Assembly: GCF_009469765.1 (NCBI RefSeq)
Contig: NZ_SSSQ01000002.1
Coordinates: forward strand, 62,001-126,000
Source of the DNA: Dechloromonas hortensis
GTDB taxonomy: Bacteria > Pseudomonadota > Gammaproteobacteria > Burkholderiales > Rhodocyclaceae
Length of the DNA: 64,000 nt
Direction of reading: 5' to 3'
Made by a program: the position numbers and the translations under genes. Shown here in pieces: positions 51,049-58,854 of this stretch (the stretch's first letter is position 1; each line of letters starts with the position of its first letter). The notes beneath the pieces are model-generated. The model saw only the letters and a program-made list of their open reading frames with translations. It did no database searches and was not told the origin of the DNA.

Positions 51049-52163
51049 GCAATCTCCTTGGCGGCAAAACGTTTCGGGAACTGGATCGAGAACCGCGTGC
51101 CGCTTTCCCGTTCGACGCTCAGTGCGCCATGCAATTGTTCGACGAACAACTGGACCAACTGAAGACCCAACGACGAACTCTGTGCCAAATCGGCTTCCGG
51201 GGGGAGGCCAACGCCGTTATCGCTGACGCTGAGGTTAATCTGGGCATCGGCATCCTCACTGATTTCGATCACGATTTCGCCGTGACGTTCCGCCGTAAAA
51301 GCGTGTTTGTACGAATTGGTCACCAGTTCATTGATCAGCAGGCCGCAGGGAATCGCCCGTTCGAGGTCGAGTTGGACATCGCTGCTCGGCGACTGGAGGC
51401 GCAGGCTGATGCGGTCGCCGCTCGCCCGGTAGCTGGTGCGGATCGACTGGACCAGGCGTTCGAGATAGTCGCCGAGGTCGAGCCGGGAAAAATCCTTGCG
51501 CTCGTAGAGCAGTTGGTGGGTCAGCGCCATCGCCTTCACCCGGCCGCAGCTTTCGGCCAGGATCGCCCGCAGCCGCGGGTCGGCGGCGAAATCGGCCTGC
51601 AGGTTGAGCAGGCTGGTGATGACCTGCAGGTTGTTCTTGACCCGATGGTGGACTTCGTTGAGCAGCACGGTCTTTTCGAGCAGGGCATCTTCCAGGCGTT
51701 GCTGGGCCCGGCGGCGCTCGGTGATGTCGATGATTGAGGCGAGGACCATGGTGCCGGCCTCGGTGGCGATCGGATTGAGGCCGATCTCGATCGGAAATTC
51801 GCTGCCGTCGGCGCGACAGCCGGCCAGGTCGCGGCCAACCCCCATCGGGCGCGGTGCCGGGTCACCGAAGTAGCCGGCACGGAACGAGCGATGGTGCTGG
51901 CGAAAGCGCTCGGGGACGAGAATTTCGACCGGCTGCCCGATCAGAACCTGGCGGTCGTAATCGAACATCCGCTCGGTCTGGGCATTGACCAGCACGATGA
52001 TGCCTGCCTGGTCGATCATCACCATTGCGCTGGGCGCCCATTCGACGACCCGGCGGAAAGAGTCTTCGCCGAGCGCGGGGCCGGCCGCATGGGGCGGCAC
52101 GAAGGGGCAGGAAGCCGGCTCCGGTTTTTCCGGTGGGGCGTTGGTGGTGGGGGCGGCATCCAT
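51045..52163 (-). CDS. PAS-HisKA_2 sensor histidine kinase
   Basis: 372 aa, no membrane segments, so cytoplasmic. A PAS domain (~55-160) precedes the HisKA_2/HWE-like dimerisation helix with the phospho-His in NEVHHRVKNNLQVI (H172/H173) and an HATPase with LINELVTNSYKHAF and DNGVGLPPE. ATG 52163 is chosen because AGGAG lies 6-7 nt upstream; the frame runs to 52220. It should phosphorylate the GGDEF-EAL regulator encoded next, coupling an intracellular cue to c-di-GMP. Confidence 0.9.
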   Translation of the reverse strand: MDAAPTTNAPPEKPEPASCPFVPPHAAGPALGEDSFRRVVEWAPSAMVMIDQAGIIVLVNAQTERMFDYDRQVLIGQPVEILVPERFRQHHRSFRAGYFGDPAPRPMGVGRDLAGCRADGSEFPIEIGLNPIATEAGTMVLASIIDITERRRAQQRLEDALLEKTVLLNEVHHRVKNNLQVITSLLNLQADFAADPRLRAILAESCGRVKAMALTHQLLYERKDFSRLDLGDYLERLVQSIRTSYRASGDRISLRLQSPSSDVQLDLERAIPCGLLINELVTNSYKHAFTAERHGEIVIEISEDADAQINLSVSDNGVGLPPEADLAQSSSLGLQLVQLFVEQLHGALSVERESGTRFSIQFPKRFAAKEIA

Positions 52164-52345
52164 GGAAAACTCCTGAAAGAGTGCTGTCACCACGGAAGGC
52201 CAGGCAAGTCCGGGGATCACATTCGGGGCTGTGCTGGGAATTTGGACAGCCGCCGGCTGAAAATGATCGCGGGAGGCTAAAAAATTATTGGCGATGCCGC
52301 CGGCTGGCCGGCGAAGGGGCGCCTTCGCTACCGGCCGCCAGAGGT

Positions 52346-53692
52346 TCAGGTCAGCGCGCTGTCGAGTGCGGCGTGGATGGCCCGGCCGAGGTGCGCAATC
52401 TCGTCATCGCTGACGATGTAGGGCGGCATCAGGTAGACCGTGTTGCCGATCGGCCGGATCAGCGCTTCATTGTCGAGCGCGGCGCGGTAGAAGCGGCGGG
52501 AGAAATAAGGGTCGTCGGTCGCCACGTCGAAGGCGGCGATCATGCCGCGCTGGCGCAGGTGTTTTACCTGCGGATGGTCGGCGAGCGGGGCGAGGGCGGC
52601 GCTGATTTTTGCCGATTTCAGGCGGTTGACCGCAAGGATGTCGTCTTCGGCAAAGATGTCGAGCGTTGCCAGCGCGGCGCGGCAGGCCAGCGGGTTGCCG
52701 GTGTAGGAATGCGAGTGCAGGAAGGCACGGGCCACCGAATCGTCGAGGAAGGCGTGGTAGATCGTGTCGCTGCACAGCACGATGGAGAGCGGCAGGTAGC
52801 CGCCGGAAATGCCTTTCGACAGGCACATCAGGTCGGGTCGAATGCCGGCTTGTTCATGCGCGAAGAAGGTGCCGGTGCGGCCGCAGCCGACGGCGATTTC
52901 GTCGCAGATCAGGTGCACTTCGTACTGGTCGCACAGTTGGCGGGCCAGGCGCAGGTATTCCGGGTCGTACATCGCCATGCCGGCAGCGCCCTGGACCAGC
53001 GGCTCGACGATCAGTGCGGCGATGCGCTCGCCATGCTGTGCGAGATGCGCTTCCAACGCAGCGGCAGCGCGGCGGGCGACATCGGCCGGGCTTTCGCCGG
53101 CTTCGCCGAGGCGGAAATCGGGTGAGGGCAGGACGTGAGCGGCGGCGCGAACCAGCGGCGCGTAGGCATCCTTGAAAATGGCGACATCGGTCACCGCCAG
53201 CGCGCCGACCGTTTCGCCGTGATAGCTGCCGGCCAGGCAGAGGAATTCCGCCTTTTCCGGGCGGCCGACATTGCGCCAGTAGTGAAAGCTCATCTTCAGC
53301 GCGATCTCGGTGGCCGAGGCGCCGTCCGAGGCGTAGAAGGCGTGGCCGAGGGCGCCGCCGGTCAACGCGCTCAAGCGCTCGGAAAGCTCGACCACCGGCT
53401 GGTGCGTGAAGCCGGCCAGCATGACGTGTTCGAGGGTTTCCAGCTGATCCTTCAGCGCCGCATTGATCCGCGGGTTGGCGTGGCCGAACAGGTTGGTCCA
53501 CCACGAACTGATGCCGTCGAGATAGCGCCGGCCGTCGAAGTCGTAGAGCCATGCCCCGCTGCCGCGGGCAATCGGCACCAGCGGCAGGTGGGACGGCGCA
53601 GCGGCATCGGCGTGGTGCTGCATCTGCGTGCACGGGTGCCAGACGGCAGCCTGGCTGCGCGCCAGCCAGTCGGCGTTGTTCGATTGGCTCAC
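52346..53692 (-). CDS. bioA: adenosylmethionine-8-amino-7-oxononanoate aminotransferase
   Basis: 448 aa class III PLP aminotransferase. Diagnostic features are WHPCTQMQHHADA at the start, YDFDGRRYLDGISSWWTNLFGH, HLICDEIAVGCGRTGTFFAHE, and the Schiff-base Lys in LSKGISGGYLPLS. It works between BioF and BioD but is transcribed separately, about 4 kb from bioF, with the kinase operon between. A hairpin repeat (53710) lies directly upstream. Confidence 0.95.
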   Translation of the reverse strand: MSQSNNADWLARSQAAVWHPCTQMQHHADAAAPSHLPLVPIARGSGAWLYDFDGRRYLDGISSWWTNLFGHANPRINAALKDQLETLEHVMLAGFTHQPVVELSERLSALTGGALGHAFYASDGASATEIALKMSFHYWRNVGRPEKAEFLCLAGSYHGETVGALAVTDVAIFKDAYAPLVRAAAHVLPSPDFRLGEAGESPADVARRAAAALEAHLAQHGERIAALIVEPLVQGAAGMAMYDPEYLRLARQLCDQYEVHLICDEIAVGCGRTGTFFAHEQAGIRPDLMCLSKGISGGYLPLSIVLCSDTIYHAFLDDSVARAFLHSHSYTGNPLACRAALATLDIFAEDDILAVNRLKSAKISAALAPLADHPQVKHLRQRGMIAAFDVATDDPYFSRRFYRAALDNEALIRPIGNTVYLMPPYIVSDDEIAHLGRAIHAALDSALT

Positions 53693-53709
53693 GTGCGGCC
53701 TCCCGTACC

Positions 53710-53803
53710 GTCATTCCCGCGCAGGCGGGAATCCAGTGCTCCGGAATTCCTGGATTCCCGCACCCCAAGGGCACTTCCTTCGGGGCGCTTTCGCGGGAAT
53801 GAC
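53710..53803. repeat. dispersed hairpin repeat, long copy
   Basis: Begins GTCATTCCCGCG and ends GCGGGAATGAC, with internal inverted GGGAATCCAGTG...CTGGATTCCCG and the CCCAAGGGCACTTCCTT block shared with 4506-4558. It sits between bioA and a DUF2863-like gene, both on the minus strand. Confidence 0.85.
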
Positions 53804-53816
53804 GGCGTCGCTTCCA

Positions 53817-54989
53817 TCAATGCAAAGCTTGCGAGTTGGCGGCAGCCTGTTCCGGCATTTCGGCGTGCACCAGTTCGGCTTCGGCGTTGGGGTAGAGCGG
53901 GGCGCCGCAGTCGTCGCAGAATTCCATCGGGAAGTGATGGTCGAGGAAGAGCACGTCCTTGACGCCGGCTTCGCGCAGTACGGTTTCGATCTCGCCGGCG
54001 GCGTCGGTCGCTTCGTCTTCGGCGCCGAGCAGCGGCCAGACGATGCCGTGATAGGTCTCGCCACCTTCTTTCGGGCCGAGGCCGACGCGGTATTCCTCCA
54101 TCCGGCGGTCATAGCACGGGCCGACGACGGCGCGGATGTCGGCCGGCAGCAGGCCGAGCATGGTCTGCAGGAAGGCGACCGAAGCTTTCAGCGAATAGGG
54201 GCGCGACAGGCGGTCGGCGTTGCGGCAGCCGGCGTGGTAGGCGTCCGGCAGCAGCGGTTGCCAGGCGCAGCCGGTGAGCAGCGCTTCCAGGTTGGGGCTG
54301 CCCTGCTTGATCCATTCCTTGAGCGAATTTTCCTTGCTGCCATCCTTTTCGTTCCAGCGGAACAGTGGCTTGCCACGCGGCACGGCTACGCTGCCGACCA
54401 GGTAGCGGACGTCGGACAGGAAACGGTTGGTTTCGGCCATGCCGGTGGTGTCGACCGCCAGGGCCTGGCCGGCCAGTGTGGCCTGGCCGAGGGCCTGGGT
54501 CAGTTGCCAGGTGTCGCAGAAGCTGCGCGGCAACTGGTCCGGGCTGAACAGGAAGTCGGCCAGCGCGACGCGGCTGTCGGCACCGAAGACATGGGCGCCG
54601 AGGTGCACGGTCAGTGCCTCGACGGTGCTTTTCGGCAAGGCGGCGGCGGGAATCGAGAAGCGCGACCAGGCCAGCACCGGTGCGGCAAAGAGCTGGATGT
54701 CGAATTCCTGGCCGTTGAAGTCCATGCGGCTGGTTTCGGCACGCGATTCGACCATGTCGGCCAGTTCGTCGTGGGCGCGCGGGTTGCCTTCGAACAGGCG
54801 GTCGAGGGCGGTGTTGATGTCGTCTTCGGCGCCGTTCTTGAGCAGGCTGTCGACGGTTTCGGCAAGCTGGCTTTCCCAGTAGCTGTCTTCCAGTTTGCCG
54901 CCGGATTCGGAGAGGCCGGTGGCCAGGCGCTGGAGTTCAGCAGCATCGCGGGAAAGGCGGTCGCGCGCGCCGAAGCGGGTTCGTTTCAT
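53817..54989 (-). CDS. DUF2863-like conserved betaproteobacterial protein
   Basis: 390 aa, no signal peptide or membrane helix. I recognise the overall pattern as a betaproteobacterial family of unknown role (DUF2863 by memory, not checked). Residues to note are a likely zinc pair at MEFCDDCGAPLYPN near the C-terminus and CAWQPLLPDAYHAGC in the middle. It is flanked on both sides by dispersed hairpin repeats and appears monocistronic. Confidence 0.65.
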   Translation of the reverse strand: MKRTRFGARDRLSRDAAELQRLATGLSESGGKLEDSYWESQLAETVDSLLKNGAEDDINTALDRLFEGNPRAHDELADMVESRAETSRMDFNGQEFDIQLFAAPVLAWSRFSIPAAALPKSTVEALTVHLGAHVFGADSRVALADFLFSPDQLPRSFCDTWQLTQALGQATLAGQALAVDTTGMAETNRFLSDVRYLVGSVAVPRGKPLFRWNEKDGSKENSLKEWIKQGSPNLEALLTGCAWQPLLPDAYHAGCRNADRLSRPYSLKASVAFLQTMLGLLPADIRAVVGPCYDRRMEEYRVGLGPKEGGETYHGIVWPLLGAEDEATDAAGEIETVLREAGVKDVLFLDHHFPMEFCDDCGAPLYPNAEAELVHAEMPEQAAANSQALH

Positions 54990-55102
54990 GGGTGTTCCAG
55001 AAGATACAAAGAGAGAATTTTACCAGCCGGCCGCCCGATTCGCCGCGCAGCCTGTCGGGCGAGGGCGATTCAGGCGATGCTTGGGGCAACGCTGAACAAA
55101 TG

Positions 55103-55169
55103 GTCATCCTCGCGCAAGCGGGGATCCAGTGCCTTGATTCTTCTGGATTCCCGCCTACGCGGGAATGAC
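55103..55169. repeat. dispersed hairpin repeat, third copy
   Basis: GTCATCCTCGCGCAAGCGGG at the left and CCCGCCTACGCGGGAATGAC at the right, with GGATCCAGT/CTGGATTC inside; same family as 53710-53803 but without the CCCAAGGGCAC block. Confidence 0.85.
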
Positions 55170-55314
55170 TAGTCGGGGTTTAATCAGCGCTTCCTTAGCG
55201 CAGATGGGTGAAAACTTTGAGCGGATTCCGACAATGCTTGAGCGCCGCGCAACAGCAGCCCGGGGCGCCGGCCGGCACACTGGCCGCTGTCCAAACCACG
55301 CACGGAGAAGCAAG

Positions 55315-55872
55315 ATGAACTTGAATTTCAACCGCAAGATATTCAGCCGAACAACTGTCGGCCTGCTGGCCAGCCTGGCACTGGCCGCGGGGTTTGCCCA
55401 GGCCGCCGAGTTCAGGGTGGAAAGCGTCAGTCAGCAAGACGGCCGCCTGCCCAATGCCCAGTTCGCCAATGCCATGGGCTGCCAGGGTGACAACCAGTCG
55501 CCACAGCTCAAATGGTCGGGGGCGCCGGCCGGCACCCGGAGTTTCGTCGTCACCATGTACGACCCCGATGCGCCGACCGGTTCCGGCTGGTGGCACTGGG
55601 TGACGGCGAACATTCCAGCCAGCGTCAGTGAATTGCCGGCCGGCGGCAAGCTGCCGGCCGGGGCGCTGGCGATCAATAACGACGCCGGCCAGCCCGGCTA
55701 CGGCGGCGCCTGCCCGCCGCTCGGCCAGAATCACCGCTACGTCATCACCGTCCATGCGCTGAAGGTGGAAAAGCTGGACTTGCCGCCCAATGCGACACCG
55801 GCCCTGGTCGGTTTCATGAGCTGGGCGCATGGCCTGGGCAAGGCCAGCCTGACCTTGAGGGGCGGCCGCTGA
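55315..55872 (+). CDS. secreted YbhB/YbcL-type PEBP family protein
   Basis: 185 aa with a signal peptide (cleavage after GFAQAA). It has the phosphatidylethanolamine-binding-protein fold: GDNQSPQLKWSGAPAGTRSF, MYDPDAPTGSGWWHWVTANIP and GYGGACPPLGQNHRYVITVHAL. Bacterial members have no settled role; kinase- or protease-inhibitor functions are suggested for some. GGAGAAG lies 6-8 nt before the ATG. Confidence 0.9.
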   Translation: MNLNFNRKIFSRTTVGLLASLALAAGFAQAAEFRVESVSQQDGRLPNAQFANAMGCQGDNQSPQLKWSGAPAGTRSFVVTMYDPDAPTGSGWWHWVTANIPASVSELPAGGKLPAGALAINNDAGQPGYGGACPPLGQNHRYVITVHALKVEKLDLPPNATPALVGFMSWAHGLGKASLTLRGGR

Positions 55873-55993
55873 GCGATGGGGCGCGACGGTCGCGGGCCGT
55901 TATCATGAGGCCTGCGGTCGACTGCCTGGAACGGGCAAAAATGATCGCCATCCTCGTCGATCTTGGCGCATTGCACACTTGAACAGGACAAGC

Positions 55994-56800
55994 ATGGAAC
56001 CGCGCATCATTCACCGGCCCGGGGTCGGCACCACGGCCGGCGTGTTGCAGAAGCAGGAACTGGAATTCAAGCGCCTGTTCATCGACCAGCCGGTGCTGAT
56101 CGTCGTCGAGCGCGGCAGCAAGGCGCTGCGCTGGGCGCAGGGCGAGTACATCATCCGTGCCGGCGAGGCGATTGCCATCGCCGGCGGCCAGACGGTGGAT
56201 ATCATCAACCGGCCGGCCGCGGACGGCAGCTACCGCGCCTTCTGGCTGGTCTGGGATGCCGCGTTGATCGCCGCCCATGCCCAGGCTCACCCCGCCCAGC
56301 CGGTGATTCGCCATGCCCGGCCACTGCTCGGCCAGCCCGCCGAATTCATGGCCGCCTTTCGGCGCGCGGTCGATGGCGTCGAGGACGAGGCGATGCCGGC
56401 CGACATCGCCCGCCATCGGGCCGGCGAAATGTTGTTGTGGATCGGCGCCCAGGGCGGCAAATTTGCCCCGGCCGAGACGTTGACCGTAGTGATCAAGGTG
56501 CGCCGGCTGATCGGCAGCGACCTGGCTCGTGACTGGAGCGCCGCCGCCATCGCCTCGGCGCTGGCGATGAGCGAAGCGACGCTGCGCCGCCGACTGGCCG
56601 ACGAGGACACCAGCCTGTCGGAAATCCTGCTCGATGCCCGCATGTCGTTCGCCCTCAACCTGCTGCAATGCAGCGCCCAGCCGGTGACGCAGATCGCCTA
56701 CCACGTCGGCTACCAGTCGCCGTCGCATTTCGCCGTGCGTTTTCGCCAGCGCTTCGGTTTCTCGCCGAGCGCCATCCGCCAGGGCGCGCTGCGGGCCTGA
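55994..56800 (+). CDS. AraC-family regulator
   Basis: 268 aa. An N-terminal cupin-like domain (RAGEAIAIAGGQTVDI) is followed by an AraC double helix-turn-helix (AIASALAMSEATLRRRLADE and TQIAYHVGYQSPSHFAVRFRQRFGFSPS). ATG 55994 is chosen with AGGA 5 nt upstream; a TTG at 55979 is possible. Targets and inducer unknown. 24 bp upstream of yaaA, so the two may be co-transcribed. Confidence 0.83.
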   Translation: MEPRIIHRPGVGTTAGVLQKQELEFKRLFIDQPVLIVVERGSKALRWAQGEYIIRAGEAIAIAGGQTVDIINRPAADGSYRAFWLVWDAALIAAHAQAHPAQPVIRHARPLLGQPAEFMAAFRRAVDGVEDEAMPADIARHRAGEMLLWIGAQGGKFAPAETLTVVIKVRRLIGSDLARDWSAAAIASALAMSEATLRRRLADEDTSLSEILLDARMSFALNLLQCSAQPVTQIAYHVGYQSPSHFAVRFRQRFGFSPSAIRQGALRA

Positions 56801-56824
56801 ACGCCTTCCGGTAAAATCGCCGGC

Positions 56825-57598
56825 ATGCTGATCTTCCTCTCCCCCGCCAAGTCGCTCGACTACAAGACGCCGCCGCACGTCGCCACGCATACGCTGCCGG
56901 CCCATCTGAAACAATCCGAAGCGCTGATCAAACAGTTGCGCAAGCTGGCGCCGGCCGACATCGCCCAACTGATGGATCTCTCCGACCCGCTGGCCCTGCT
57001 CAATTTCAACCGTTACGCCGAGTGGTCGCTGCCGTTCACGCCGGACAATGCCAAGCAGGCGGCGCTCGCCTTCGATGGCGATGTCTATGACGGCCTGAGC
57101 GCCAGGACGCTGGCTGCCGACGACCTCGACTTCGCCCAGCAGCAGGTGCGCATCCTCTCTGGTCTCTACGGCATCCTGAAACCGCTCGACCTGATCCAGC
57201 CCTACCGGCTGGAAATGGGCACCCGCTTCGCCAACAAGGCCGGCAAGGATCTCTACGCCTTCTGGGGCGAGCGCCTGCTCGATGCAATCAATGGCGAACT
57301 AGCCGAAATGCCGCGCCCGGTCGCGGTCAACCTCGCCTCCGAGGAATATTTCAAGGCGGCGGTTGGTCGCAAGCTCAACGGCCAGTTGATCCAGCCGGTG
57401 TTCGAGGACTGGAAGAACGGCAAGTACAAGATCATCAGTTTCTACGCCAAGCGGGCACGCGGCCTGATGACGCGCTACGCCGTCCTCAACCGCCTGCGCG
57501 CGCCGGAAGGGCTGAAGGATTTCGACATCGACGGCTACGCCTTCGCGCCGGAAGTGTCGGATGAGCAGCGCTGGGTTTTCCGCCGGCGCGAAGCGTGA
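56825..57598 (+). CDS. yaaA: peroxide stress protein YaaA
   Basis: 257 aa, the usual length. YaaA lowers free iron during hydrogen peroxide stress and binds DNA. Conserved pieces are [17 protein letters not shown], the [20 protein letters not shown] block and [17 protein letters not shown]. Its TGA overlaps the GTG start of the next gene. Confidence 0.95.
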   Translation: MLIFLSPAKSLDYKTPPHVATHTLPAHLKQSEALIKQLRKLAPADIAQLMDLSDPLALLNFNRYAEWSLPFTPDNAKQAALAFDGDVYDGLSARTLAADDLDFAQQQVRILSGLYGILKPLDLIQPYRLEMGTRFANKAGKDLYAFWGERLLDAINGELAEMPRPVAVNLASEEYFKAAVGRKLNGQLIQPVFEDWKNGKYKIISFYAKRARGLMTRYAVLNRLRAPEGLKDFDIDGYAFAPEVSDEQRWVFRRREA

Positions 57599-57966
57599 GC
57601 GGCTTTCCGGAACGGCCGTCGATCAGCGAGCGCGGGACGCGGGTGGCGCTGATCTTTGCGCTCGCCGCCGAACGCCTGTCAGCCTTCTACGAACATGGCC
57701 AGTGGCTGACCGAGGCGCAGGGGGCGAGTCTGGCCGCCGACTGGCTGGCGCGCTCGAAACGCAGCTTGCCGCTCAGCGAGCGCCGCCAGCTTTCCGGCTT
57801 GAGCGATCAACTGGCGCGGCAGATCGCCGGCACCCTGTCGCGCGAAGCGGGGATGTACACCGCCCATGAAATGATGGAAGCGCTCGACCCGCGCTATCAC
57901 TCGGAACTGGCCGACTCTATGCTGGTCGAGTGCGAACGGCTGCTCGACGGCGCGGCAGCCGACTGA
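57595..57966 (+). CDS. conserved hypothetical helical protein downstream of yaaA
   Basis: 123 aa starting with GTG that overlaps the yaaA stop (GTGA), so it is translationally coupled. All-helical, acidic C-terminus, no signal. Not recognised. A role with YaaA in oxidative stress is possible from coupling alone. Convergent with the PIN gene. Confidence 0.65.
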   Translation: MSGFPERPSISERGTRVALIFALAAERLSAFYEHGQWLTEAQGASLAADWLARSKRSLPLSERRQLSGLSDQLARQIAGTLSREAGMYTAHEMMEALDPRYHSELADSMLVECERLLDGAAAD

Positions 57967-57969
57967 GTT

Positions 57970-58389
57970 TCAGCCGGCGAGCAGGGCCGACGCCGCCGCC
58001 GGCTTCATGATCTGGAAAGCGAGCGTCGTCCGGCCGCGCAGCCGGAGCAGGGCCTTGTCCTTGCTGACCAGTACATTGGCGGCGCAGCGGGCGGCCAGTT
58101 CGAGGAACTTCTGGTCGTCGCGGTCCTTGCAGCGCGGCAGGTGCGGCGCCTCGCCGGGGGGCACGAGCTGGATCAGGCCGCTGTAGCGGGCGTAGCGCTC
58201 GCTGATCATGTCCGGCGTCATTTTCAGTTGCGGGTAGGTCAGCACCCGCTGCAACTCGTCGAGCGTGCGCTCGTCGGCAAAGCATTCGATCTGCCCGGCT
58301 TCGAGCGCGGCCATGATCGGCACGGCATCGGTATTGGCCCAGTGGAAGAGATCGAGGACGACGTTGGTATCGAGAACAAAGCGCAGCAT
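57970..58389 (-). CDS. PIN-domain protein (putative toxin component, COG1569-like)
   Basis: 139 aa. The PIN nuclease acidic residues appear at VLDTNVVLD (first Asp), ERTLDELQRVL (Glu) and CKDRDDQKFLELA (Asp pair). This branch is often labelled a VapC-like toxin, but no antitoxin ORF is seen upstream in the 465-bp AT-rich gap, so it may be a solitary RNase or have a remote partner. It marks the left edge of the AT-rich island. Confidence 0.8.
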   Translation of the reverse strand: MLRFVLDTNVVLDLFHWANTDAVPIMAALEAGQIECFADERTLDELQRVLTYPQLKMTPDMISERYARYSGLIQLVPPGEAPHLPRCKDRDDQKFLELAARCAANVLVSKDKALLRLRGRTTLAFQIMKPAAASALLAG

Positions 58390-58854
58390 GGCGCGGATTG
58401 TAACTCAAAGGCCATCAAAGAATAAAAATTGTAACTTTAACTGATTGATTTGTATGTGTTGTTTCTTCTGTGCTTTGTCATTTTCGAGAGTTAAAAAACA
58501 ACATGGGGCATTCGTCATAGACATGCTTGAACTGTGAAATAGCAATGGCGGCAATGGCGCAGGAATGCCGTCATTCGAGTGAAGAATCTCGATGAGTGCA
58601 AGCGGCCAGAAGCGGCCGGCGGTCGAGTTGCCCGAAAGCAGTCGTATAATGCCATTGGCACCTTTTGGTGTATGCAGGGTTTGGCGGAAAATTAAGTAGT
58701 TGATACAGCTGGCAGCATCTTAAAAATTGCATATAAAACAATTAATTAAGCCAATTATCGTTGCCAAGTTATCCATCTCGAATTCGAGAAACCCTGCAAA
58801 ATTAACGTCTACTTTACGTTCGGTGTCACACAACTCTCTTCAATAGGAAAGTAA
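58390..58854. other. 465-bp AT-rich gap, left side of the foreign island
   Basis: Base composition falls sharply at about 58400 (runs such as AATAAAAATTG and TTAATTAAGCC), with a short GC-richer piece near 58590-58640 that has a direct repeat of AGCGGCC. A TATAAT-like -10 lies at 58645 and a CACC-TTTT-GGTG hairpin near 58660. No supported ORF. It should hold the promoter of the ATPase gene and the left end of the inserted DNA. Confidence 0.55.

Noticed and set aside
52230..52330. Hairpin CGCCGG/CCGGCG downstream of bioA as a terminator
   Set aside because: The minus-strand T-run is 10 bp away from the stem; too weak to call.
57970..58389. PIN gene as half of a toxin-antitoxin pair
   Set aside because: No small antitoxin frame with a ribosome site lies directly upstream (58390-58854) or downstream (convergent yaaA-linked gene).
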